The position numbers and the translations under genes were made by a program. A DNA stretch of 64,000 bases. Origin: Aldrovandia affinis (Eukaryota; Chordata; Actinopteri; Notacanthiformes; Halosauridae). The notes under the pieces were generated by a model. It made no database searches. It saw only the letters and a program-made list of their open reading frames with translations, and was not told the origin of the DNA. The stretch lies in the NCBI GenBank assembly GCA_029706075.1, contig JAINUG010000108.1, positions 1,488,001 through 1,552,000 on the forward strand. Direction: 5' to 3'. Of this stretch, positions 55,750-64,000 are shown in pieces. Numbering within the stretch: the first letter of the stretch is position 1; every line of letters begins with the position of its first letter.

Positions 55750-57462
55750 TCATTTCACCTTGTGCATGTGTGGGGACGCTAGCCGGTTCATAAGTCTGTG
55801 AACCTCTTGGACTGCGGTCTTAACGTCGAGCTCGCTCTGTGAAGCCTTGAAAGTGGCCTCATTGAAAGGGAACGTCAATACGAAGTCGCCCACCCGGGAT
55901 GGAGGCTTGCTATTCTCCTTGCTAATGTTGTGCCATGGGTAGGTTGGAGGCTTGTACTTCTGAATTTGAATAGTAGGAAGCTTCCACACGCCCACTGGTG
56001 AGAGCCTCAGTGGCTGCCTGGCAAGGGCAGATTCTGTGTCCCTAGCCTCAGGCCACGGAGCATGCTCTGATATTCTTGAAAATGGAGGACGTGTCCTGTT
56101 CCCTGCTGTCGTTGACTTTGGGTTGGGTTTAGGGCGGAGGGCACAAGATGGGCAAGAGGAGCATGTGGTGCCTCCTTTGCTTTTCCGAGCAGAGCTGATT
56201 TGCTTCGTCTCAACCAATGGCAAGGTAACTTTGTCATCTGAGTCCCCCACGTTGTCATCATGCAGGGTGTGAAAACTGGACTCTCCTTGACTTTGGTTGT
56301 CAGGTTTGGACTCGTACATAAACCTGGGAAAAAGCAGCATGGGGGAGCCTATTGTCTGCAAACACTGACTGCTGAAGTAGGAAGGGTGCCGGTAGCGCTG
56401 CCTCAAGTACCCTCTCTGTCGAAGTCTATCCACCTTCTTATAGCCCATCAAATCAAACAGGTCGTTGAGAAGTCCCTTCTTCACGGTGACATCTGCTGGA
56501 CAGTCCAAGGACAGGGCAGGGCTGTAGTTTACCTCGAGTAGCCATGGCTTAAAACTGGCATCAATGAGAATGTCAAAGCCGAGGAGCTCAAGGCAATTTG
56601 GACTGCAGGGAATGGAAGGTGCTATGGTGAGCAAGGTCAACGTAACTATGCTGTTGATTCTTTGCCAGAGGGGAAGTTCATCAATGCCCTGGTTGTGCAG
56701 GAAGCAGCGGAATTTACTCATCGTCCACTTACACCCCTGACCCACTCGCTCTTTGTCTGTGGTATAGAAGGGTCCAAACTTATTGATACTGGTGTTGGTT
56801 AGATGAGCATAAAGGTTGCCCAAGGAGGTTAGATTGTACTTTTCTGTTGCAAACCGCACCAGGCCCTCTTGGTGAATGTAGATAGTGAGAGGGTGAAAAC
56901 TCCTCACACACACATAGACACGAAGGTCAAACTTGTACCCTGAGATTAGCAGTGGATCACTAATGTACCTCTGTACGATAACCGTAGAGTCATATGTCAA
57001 GTCTTTGATGTCCTCAAAAATAAATATTCCCCTTCCCCTGGATAGATCCACAGGCTTGCAGATCCAGTATACCAGCCTCCCTCGGTTTTCCAGACGATTT
57101 TTGGTGTATTCCGCCAGGAATTTTGTGTAGTCGTTTGGCAGGATAAAGGCGGTGGGGCTGAAGTCATAAAGAACGGAGCCAAAAGTCCCTTTCATTCTCT
57201 TCAGGTTTCTTGCCAGGCAGTCCTTGCGTGTTATGCCCACTGTCTTGGGATGGTGGTTGAGTCTCTGCCATGGGAGAATGTTTTCGTAGTCTGCATTCCG
57301 GAACGCGGAGGCACGCCAGTAGAGGTTCCAGTCCCCCTCCTCTTGCTCCTGCTCATCGTACTCCACCCAGCCACGCTCCAGCAGTACCTCCCGTACCAGA
57401 CCGGGACTGCCCTCGTGTAACCGGAACACCAGGGGTGCAGGACCACACACCCCTGCTGCCAT
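55750..57462 (-). CDS. ttll2: Tubulin--tyrosine ligase-like protein 2 (tubulin polyglutamylase)
   Basis: TTLL enzymes are ATP-grasp ligases that add glutamates to tubulin tails in cilia and flagella. One coding exon gives 570 residues from MAAGVCGPAPLVFR (human about 592). Seen: LLERGW and DWNLYWR, the TTL entry motifs; YWICKPVDLSRGRGIFIF, nucleotide binding; VQRYISDPLLISGYKFDLR; YAHLTNTSINK; and ELLGFDILIDASFKPWLLEV, metal binding. The C-terminal third is low complexity. The frame is open 18 codons further up to 57516, but a likely acceptor (ATATGCAG, ending at 57511) would remove the upstream ATG. I therefore chose the inner Met, which has A at -3 and G at +4. It is convergent with the TCP10-like gene. 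Confidence 0.94.
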   Translation of the reverse strand: MAAGVCGPAPLVFRLHEGSPGLVREVLLERGWVEYDEQEQEEGDWNLYWRASAFRNADYENILPWQRLNHHPKTVGITRKDCLARNLKRMKGTFGSVLYDFSPTAFILPNDYTKFLAEYTKNRLENRGRLVYWICKPVDLSRGRGIFIFEDIKDLTYDSTVIVQRYISDPLLISGYKFDLRVYVCVRSFHPLTIYIHQEGLVRFATEKYNLTSLGNLYAHLTNTSINKFGPFYTTDKERVGQGCKWTMSKFRCFLHNQGIDELPLWQRINSIVTLTLLTIAPSIPCSPNCLELLGFDILIDASFKPWLLEVNYSPALSLDCPADVTVKKGLLNDLFDLMGYKKVDRLRQRGYLRQRYRHPSYFSSQCLQTIGSPMLLFPRFMYESKPDNQSQGESSFHTLHDDNVGDSDDKVTLPLVETKQISSARKSKGGTTCSSCPSCALRPKPNPKSTTAGNRTRPPFSRISEHAPWPEARDTESALARQPLRLSPVGVWKLPTIQIQKYKPPTYPWHNISKENSKPPSRVGDFVLTFPFNEATFKASQSELDVKTAVQEVHRLMNRLASPHMHKVK

Positions 57463-57514
57463 TCTGGGCTTTGTCCAATCAGCACCTTCCAAGTAACATA
57501 ACAATTTTAACTGC

Positions 57515-58436
57515 ATATAAGTAAATTATGCATTTGAATACACATACTTTTACAAATAAAAGCCACATTTTCTGACGCAATGTGTTTTAGTCAGCTTCGT
57601 AATCTCCTTGAATGCTTTTTCCAGCTTGTTGCTTCAATAACATGTGGTACCCTGGCAAACTTGTGAAATTTTTGTAGTTTTTGTACTGTGTTTTTCTTAA
57701 AGCAATTATATAATTCTCAATGGGGACTGACAATAGTAAATACAAACCAAATCCTTATGTAAAACATATGACTAATGTAACACAATTTGTTATGTACCTA
57801 CTTATATTTAGGGACACAAAATAAAACCATGATGATAAGTACAATTTCTCCACCTCTAATGTCTTAATAAATGCAGTAGCGATGTTATTATTGGTTACTA
57901 AGCATTTGAAAGCAATCTGTCTTTGCAGTTTACTCACAGCAATTACACACAGTGCAATAGAAGATTACTTGTTCAAGAACAGTTTTATGTGACAGATGCC
58001 GGGCTTTCTAAATACCTTTTTCATCTCCCAAGAAAACAACACAGCCTTCAAACTTAACTTAATAGGTAACTTAATAACCTTAATTGTAACTGAATAAACT
58101 TGTCAAACAGTCTAACACTGATCATAAGTGTATTACTTTTTCTTTTGTTATTGCAATTGTAAACACAAACATTTGTTGTTTATGGTGCTATTAACTGTTA
58201 CAGTGCTTCCTTAACACCATCCACATCTCCCCTGAGACCCCTAACAAATAGAAATACCATATAGCCTAATAGCTGTCTCCTGAAACGAATATTTCATATT
58301 GCATTTATTTCATTACTTCTTTCCTAAACACCAATATTTAGGCTGAATGCTTTGAAGCAAACGTCTGTAGGACAGCTAAAAACATAGGTACATTTATATT
58401 TATATTAATATTAATTTAAGACAATAATATAATATA
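57515..58436 (-). other. ttll2 first-intron segment, unrecognised
   Basis: AT-rich intron between the proposed 5' exon and the coding exon. No other feature is seen before the SINE at 58438. Confidence 0.4.
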
Positions 58437-58437
58437 C

Positions 58438-58578
58438 GCCATTTAGCAGACGCTTTTATCCAAAGCAACTTACAGTAATGAATGCATCCATTTTTCAGTA
58501 TATGTGGTCCCAGTGGGAATTAAACCCACAACCTAAGCGTTGCCAACGCCATGCTCTACCAACTGAGCCACACAGAAC
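58438..58578 (-). repeat. tRNA-derived SINE (minus strand)
   Basis: On the minus strand the head reads TGGCTCAGTTGGTAGAGCAT (A box) and GGTTTAATTCC (B box), ending in AGTTGCTTTGGATAAAAGCG then TCTGCTAAATGGCG. It is short and complete, with a head differing from the SINE at 53487 but a related tail. Confidence 0.88.
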
Positions 58579-59009
58579 CACATTATTATTATATATTATA
58601 TTATATTATTATTATATTACATATATCATATATTATTTAAGACAATAAAAACAAAATATGTAATAGCCTTAGAAACCTTAAAAAACATGGAAATTAGAAA
58701 ATATATCAGTTCCAGACAGTTCCAATGTCCATATTCATAGATTTCATATGAATAGTTTACATTTTCCTGTCATTCATTAAAATGTATTTCATTTAATTAA
58801 TTCTATACATTGATTTTGTACAGAGTGCCTTCGAGTAAGTATTCATTTTGAAAAGATCTGCTGTAAATAACAATAATCATCATCATTCTCATAAGAATTT
58901 ATTGGCACCATCAACTGAAAAATGTTCGCATGTTAATGTATGTGGCTATCTTTCTATCCGTACTCTGAATTGTATTATGCGTACGTGGGGTGCAATGTGA
59001 ACCACTTAC

Positions 59010-59115
59010 CTTGTTCGGACGTCCTGCTTCTGAGGTTTAATCGCAGCTCTGCCTCTTCTCTCAAGTTTCAGACCTCCAGGTCAGACAGGTTTGATCTGCC
59101 TCTCGCCAGGTTTGT
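59010..59115 (-). other. ttll2: Likely non-coding first exon of ttll2
   Basis: A strong donor (CAAG-GTAAGT) ends the segment at 59010 on the minus strand, and the segment is GC-richer than its surroundings. Splicing to 57510 would join it to the ttll2 coding exon. The 5' limit is not visible. Confidence 0.5.
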
Positions 59116-59129
59116 GTTGCTATGATACC
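59116..59129. promoter_or_regulatory. Imperfect X-box (RFX) candidate at the ttll2 5' end
   Basis: GTTGCTATGATACC resembles the X-box GTTGCCATGGCAAC, with one half (GTTGCTA) near-perfect and the other weak. It lies immediately upstream of the proposed ttll2 first exon. RFX sites are typical of ciliary genes. Confidence 0.4.
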
Positions 59130-60475
59130 CACCGCGTGGTCTTCAACGTCTATCTGGATAATAAATAGCTCAACTTATATTAGGCACATTATTGCCAAAT
59201 TTACATTTTATTTTTTACATTTTTTAATTTAAATTGACATTTATTTTTGGTAGCCTGTAACGTCAATTTCATTGTAGAAAAATCTGCAAGTTCCCTGCAA
59301 ACATAATACATTTCAGGACTTAAACAAGGACTTCGATGCCATGGAAAAAAACATATATTCATTGCTACGGCGAGGGACGTGTAAAAGTACCAGGGTATGT
59401 TCAATTTAGCTAAAAACCAAAGCTAGAGTAAATGGAAGTCGGGTACCGCTAAGGCGTTCCTCAACGAGATTATTATCACACGACTAGTACCCTACTACGT
59501 ATACTAGCCTATATAAATTAGAGCTATTCAACTATTTTCAAGCGTACCGTCCACTGACTGAAAATAATAATAGCTACATAAAGAAAGTATATTTTGTTTC
59601 TACACATATAAAATAGGTATTATTCATAAATTATTTGATGAAACAGTACGTGGAAAAGATTCGGATATTTTTTTTTAAGAATGTGGACCCCAGGTAACAC
59701 TTGTGATGGGGGGTTGGACATTAAATATTTAAGGTAGGACTGTCGCCAAACCGTCAAGCTTCTTTGTCTCATTTACAGTCGTGTAGTACATTTTGTCTCA
59801 GCTCTCGTTTCTTATGTTCTTCATGGTGTCCACCCCATGTGTATCACCATCAAAGTGACCGCACTCTATTTGAACCTACTTCTTGAGCTTCACACCACAC
59901 ATAGCCTAACCGTACCACTTAAATTCTTACTCTTGGAGAGCATGTAAATGGCATGTAAAAAATCGCATAATTGTCTTAATTTGAGTATTCACAATAATCG
60001 GAGTATTGTACATGTAAACGCAGTCACTATGATGCCAGTGGTACGTTGGTCGTTCTTTTAGACAGTTATAAATCATCAATCTTATAAAACATGTCAAAAT
60101 CTTAAACGGAATTTGCGAAAAAAAGGAGAAAGCTATTTCAACCTTATTTTCACCAAACATGTAAAGGGAACCTTATAACCGGGTAACTAACAGGTGTTAC
60201 ACCGAAATCGGTGTCCACCCAAATGTTTGTCGCTTGAGGTCGCTGTTAAGCAATTTAAGAAATTCGCTGTCGAGAACGAGCATTAACATGCTCTCGTGCT
60301 TAAAACATGCACGAGCTCACTAAGTTCGTGGGTCTTACCAGTCTACTCATGGGCTTGCTCTAATAAAGTTATATTCTATTCTATATGGTGAAATTATTGC
60401 AAAAGGTGGGAGATACGAAAGCATTACAGACATCGATCCCATCAGTTTTTGCAGTGCATTTATTGCGAAATATGT
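59130..60475. other. Upstream of ttll2, unrecognised
   Basis: No gene motif or clear repeat end. Confidence 0.4.
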
Positions 60476-60479
60476 CAGG

Positions 60480-60656
60480 GTGTGTGGTAAAATGACACTC
60501 AATATACAGTATGCATTGTATATGTACATACAGTATATATACTGCATATGCCTAACGTGCATGTCTTTGGGCTGTGGGAGGAAACTGGAGTACCTAGAGG
60601 AAACCCACACGCATGCATTGAGTGTCATTTTACAACACATGTATATATATATATAT
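60480..60656. repeat. Compound repeat with SINE fragment (minus strand)
   Basis: GGTAAAATGACACTCAATAT opens an inverted-repeat arm whose partner is near 61330-61372. Inside it, 60550-60612 is a minus-strand fragment of the GGCGGCACGG-type SINE (GGGCTGTGGGAGGAAACTGG), followed by a second partial arm and (TA)n. Confidence 0.6.
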
Positions 60657-60659
60657 ATA

Positions 60660-61212
60660 CAGTACCAGTCAAAAGTTTGAGTACACCTGCTCGAAACTAG
60701 GCTTATCTCATAATTGACAATGTTTTACACCATATAAGTTTCTGTAAATACTTGAGAATTACAAAAAAACACATGTAACAATAAACAAAATGAGCATCAA
60801 AGCAATGTTCAAGAAAATTTTATTGAAAATGTAATCTTGGATCCTTCAAAATAGCCACCCTTTGCCGTGATAACAGCCTCACAAACACGGGCCATACGGT
60901 TAATAGGTTACAGCAGGAAATCACCCAACATGTCTTCCCAGCTCTCCTGCAGCAATTCCCAGAGACACTTGTGGGTTGCTTTGCTTTGCCTCTTCTGTTC
61001 AGTTTGTCCCATACAAGTTGTATGGGATTGAGGTCTGGACACTGGGCAGGCCAAGTCATTAGTTTGAGTTGTCCTTCACATTCCTCCTTCACCAGATAGT
61101 TCTTGCACAATTTCAAGGTGTTTTTTGGGTCGTTATCTTGCTGAAGAATGAAGGAGTGCCCTATTAGCCATAATCCGGATGGAAGGTGTACTCAAACTTT
61201 TGACTGGTACTG
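60660..61212 (-). mobile_element. Internally deleted Tc1-like element, family C
   Basis: The ends CAGTACCAGTCAAAAGTTTG and CAAACTTTTGACTGGTACTG are perfect inverted repeats, with TA on both sides (60658-60659 and 61213-61214). The minus-strand translation holds WPAQCPDLNPIQLVWDKL, the C-terminal part of a Tc1 transposase. The rest of the gene is deleted. Confidence 0.93.
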
Positions 61213-61237
61213 TATATATATATATATATATATATAT

Positions 61238-61555
61238 ATTCTGTGTGCAGTTTGCATGCTCTCCCCGTGTCCGTGTGCAATGCATGCATTGCATATATAC
61301 ATACAGTATATATATATATACTGTGTATATATACTGTATGTACATGCATGCATTGGGTGTCATTTTACCACATATATATATATATATATATTCTGTGTGC
61401 AGTTTGCATGTTCTCCCCGTGTCCGTATGGGTTTCCTCCGGGTACTCCAGTTTCCTCCCACACTCCAAAAACATGCACGTTAGGCTAATTGTATTCCTGT
61501 CTCTTGCCCAATGCATGCTGGGATAGGTTCCAGCTCCCCTGCAACGAATGAATGA
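61238..61555 (+). repeat. Two SINE fragments in (TA)n-rich sequence
   Basis: 61238-61278 and 61390-61555 both begin ATTCTGTGTGCAGTTTGCAT and belong to the GGCGGCACGG-type SINE body. The second extends to the TGCATGCTGGGATAGGTTCC segment. The head with polymerase III boxes is missing in both. Confidence 0.8.
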
Positions 61556-61562
61556 ATATATA

Positions 61563-63040
61563 TTAAATTATTCCGCTTGTGGAAAAATACTTTACTTGAA
61601 GATCATATGGTTAATGTATGAGCACTATGTATGTATATTATATGAACTTACAAGAGCATTTGATGGACAGATGATAATTATGGGACAATATTAAAGCTGT
61701 TAGCTTTAGAGTCTATGCCTGTAAGAAGTGTCTTAGTCAAGTTAACTGGTACCTAACATCCACCCAGTGTATGACAGGTTGATCACGTGTATATTCCTAC
61801 TCAAACTTTTGTACCAACTTAAAAATGAAATCTTAGTTTGTACCATCATAATATTTATCTTGAATTAATTCAATGCATTCAATTAATCCACAAAAATTAA
61901 TTGAACAAGATTGAGATTTTGGTTGGTGTTTGAACATTTCTTTCATTGTTAAAGTCAGGTCATAATATTTTATTTGTAATTAATTAACAAAAACAAAACT
62001 GGTTTTTTATTTGACATTATAAAGTATTTTGTGTTGATCAGTGGCAAGACATCCCAATTAAATCAATTTTATTTCATGAAGTAAGGAAACATCCAATATG
62101 AGAAATGAGAAACAAATGTATTTCCTTAGCATGTACATCCATTTATATATTGAGGGAGTTAACAATCTCGCTGGAAAAATCTAACTTTGATTATGCTAGT
62201 TCCTCTTGATTCAGTGGTTACCTAAATGCCTGAAGAATAAACTACAGATATCCCAGAACAAGCTCATCAGGGTTGTTTTAAAAATGAACCCTCATGCTCA
62301 TGTAGGGCTTAACAACGCATAACCTGGTGCAATGAGCACAAAACCTGGACTTCTGAGCAATGGAAGAAAATTATATGGTCTGATTAGTAATCTTTTACTC
62401 TTTTTCCTACATCTGGATGGGTTTATATTTGAAAATCCAAAGGAAGCCTTCAACCCACATTGCCTGTTCCCAACTGTTAAACATGGTGGTGGATCTGTTA
62501 TGGTATGGGCAGCCATCTTGTGGGAGCCATTGTGGGAGTCCGATTATTACTCTATATGGTAGAATTACGGGCAAGGATAACAGCCAAATTAGGTGACCAG
62601 GTGCACCCTATAGTGCAAACATTGTTCCCTTGAGATGATGATGATAATGCCCCCATACACACTGCTAAATGGGTTCAAGAATGATTTCATGAATGCCAGG
62701 ATGAAACCAAACACCTTCCATGGCCTCCCAAATCACCAGATCTAGAAATCATTGAACCTTTATGGGAAGTTTTGGAGCATAGAGTGCAGAGTAGATTTCC
62801 ACTGCCTTCATGTCCCAAAGAAAGGCTTTACTTCTTCATGAATGGTCAAATATCAAACTGCATTCCAAGAAGGATTGAAACTTCTGGAAGCAAAGCACAG
62901 CCCAACTCCTTATTAGTTAATAAATATAAATCATATATGTTTTGTTGTTTCCATTATTTCTACCCCCTGCACATGCATAGTGCTCATACATTAACCATAT
63001 CTTCAAGTAAAGTGCATTTTGCCATAAGCAGAATACTTGA
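61563..63040 (+). mobile_element. Tc1/mariner-type element with about 70-bp terminal inverted repeats
   Basis: Left arm 61563-61632 and right arm about 62970-63040 are reverse complements around the shared core TGGTTAATGTATGAGCACTA, extending outwards to CGCTTGTGG / CCATAAGCAG-type sequence. Inside, 62330-62900 on the plus strand encodes a decayed Tc1 transposase: KHGGGSVMVWAA, ending LEHRVQSRFPLP. Other inserts occupy the left interior: a family B Tc1 fragment (61985-62060) and a possible LINE RT fragment (LQISQNKLIRVVLKMNPH, 62190-62290). Confidence 0.75.
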
Positions 63041-63044
63041 ATAG

Positions 63045-64000
63045 ATTATATAATGTAAAATATAAAAGAGTGCATTGTGTTTGTGTACAGGGATACACAA
63101 CACAAAATATACAAAGGTTGTGAGCTTGTGCATGCTTTAAGCACAAGAACATTTTCATGCTCGTTCTCAACAGCGAATTGCTGAAATTGAGCACCAATTT
63201 TGGCGGACACCAATGTGGACACCGGTGGATACCAGTTTTGGTGTAAAGGCCAATCTTCACCGTACATGTTGCAACAGCAGCGCACAGCAGCCGCACTAAT
63301 TAAAACAGCAGTTGATGGGGTAATCTACACCAGAAGAATGCCAAATGCCATAATGACATAAATTGGCTTTAAATGTTGAGTATACAAGATTGTATTTATG
63401 TTGTACCATTATATTATGGCATGTGTGTCCCTAGTTCCCCCTGCACTTGTGGAGAATATCAACGATAGATATTTTTAAGAAGCCGCTAAAAATACAGTAG
63501 CTAAAAAAACATGACAGACGCTGGGCAAATGATGGAGAAATTAATGTTACAGATGAAATTCTGAAGTTGGTAGACACATCCAGATCTCACGTTGACAGTG
63601 GACAGCTTGTTAAAAACGAATCCCCCTGGTGTAATAACGTGCTTTACCATCTCTGAAATAAGTATTTAAGACCAGACAGAGGGAATCAGATCATTGTAAC
63701 GACAGGTTCAGAATCACCTGGTCAAATATCAATGACACTCACCATATGTTTGAATCTCAAAGATATCAAAGGTAATAATAAAAAGCTAAAGATAGTAAAT
63801 GTGTCCAATAAGTTAGAACGTGGCGTTAATGTTGCCTAGCTAGGTCGTTTACGCTCACGTGGGCAAGGCCAAGGGGAAGGGCGAATGCATTGCACATAAC
63901 TGTGCAGGATAATTACAACGTGAGACGGATGGACGAGACCAAAGCTATATAACTCGAGTAACAAGCGATAGTAACATTTCTGTTTCATTAGATGACTTAG
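63045..64000. other. Right edge, no recognised feature
   Basis: No supportable gene. Short open frames on the minus strand at 63003-63296 lack motifs. Confidence 0.45.

Noticed and set aside
57463-57516. Extra 18 codons at the N-terminus of ttll2
   Set aside because: The upstream ATG would be removed by the likely splice acceptor ending at 57511, and the TTLL2-like sequence begins after the inner Met.

Overview
The window is vertebrate genomic DNA, most likely from a ray-finned (teleost-type) fish. It has split genes with GT/AG introns, tRNA-derived SINEs of fish type, many Tc1-like transposon relics, CR1- and L1-like LINEs, and long (GT)n and (TA)n runs. Four kinds of host gene can be read with confidence. 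They match the set that lies together near PLG on human 6q26-q27 (PLG, GPR31, TCP10, TTLL2). All identifications rest on motifs and family knowledge; no search was run.

Layout. 1-5.3 kb: repeats only (an LTR-like block, an L1-type relic split by a Tc1-like element, and two foldback elements). 5.3-21.6 kb, minus strand: a complete plasminogen gene (plg). Nineteen coding exons join in frame to 799 residues: signal peptide, PAN/apple, five kringles, activation loop and a trypsin-type protease with an intact triad. Its introns hold a gypsy-type LTR element, a hAT-type MITE with a perfect target duplication, a large TA-flanked foldback element and Tc1-like copies. 21.7-25 kb: head-to-head intergenic region. 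25.2-54.1 kb, plus strand: a CPAP/CENPJ-family gene, by position TCP10. Sixteen exons join in frame to about 1169 residues, with coiled coils, a tubulin-cap-like region and the C-terminal G-box (TCP10_C) domain. Its 17.6-kb second intron holds, on the opposite strand, two single-exon class A GPCR genes of the GPR31/HCAR/OXER group (319 and 325 residues). A CR1-like LINE that was itself hit by an L1-like LINE separates them. 55.7-59.1 kb, minus strand, convergent with the TCP10-like gene: ttll2, a tubulin polyglutamylase-like enzyme in one coding exon with a likely non-coding first exon. 59.1-64 kb: nested repeats.

Functional grouping. The TCP10/CPAP-like protein (centriole and tubulin binding) and TTLL2 (tubulin modification) are neighbours with a shared microtubule theme. 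The two GPCRs are lodged inside the former. Plasminogen is the secreted fibrinolytic zymogen. The points most worth a second look are the nested GPCR pair with signs of sequence homogenisation, the NRY motif in one copy, the full-length CPAP-like form of TCP10, the acidic pair in plasminogen kringle 3, and several datable nested transposon insertions.
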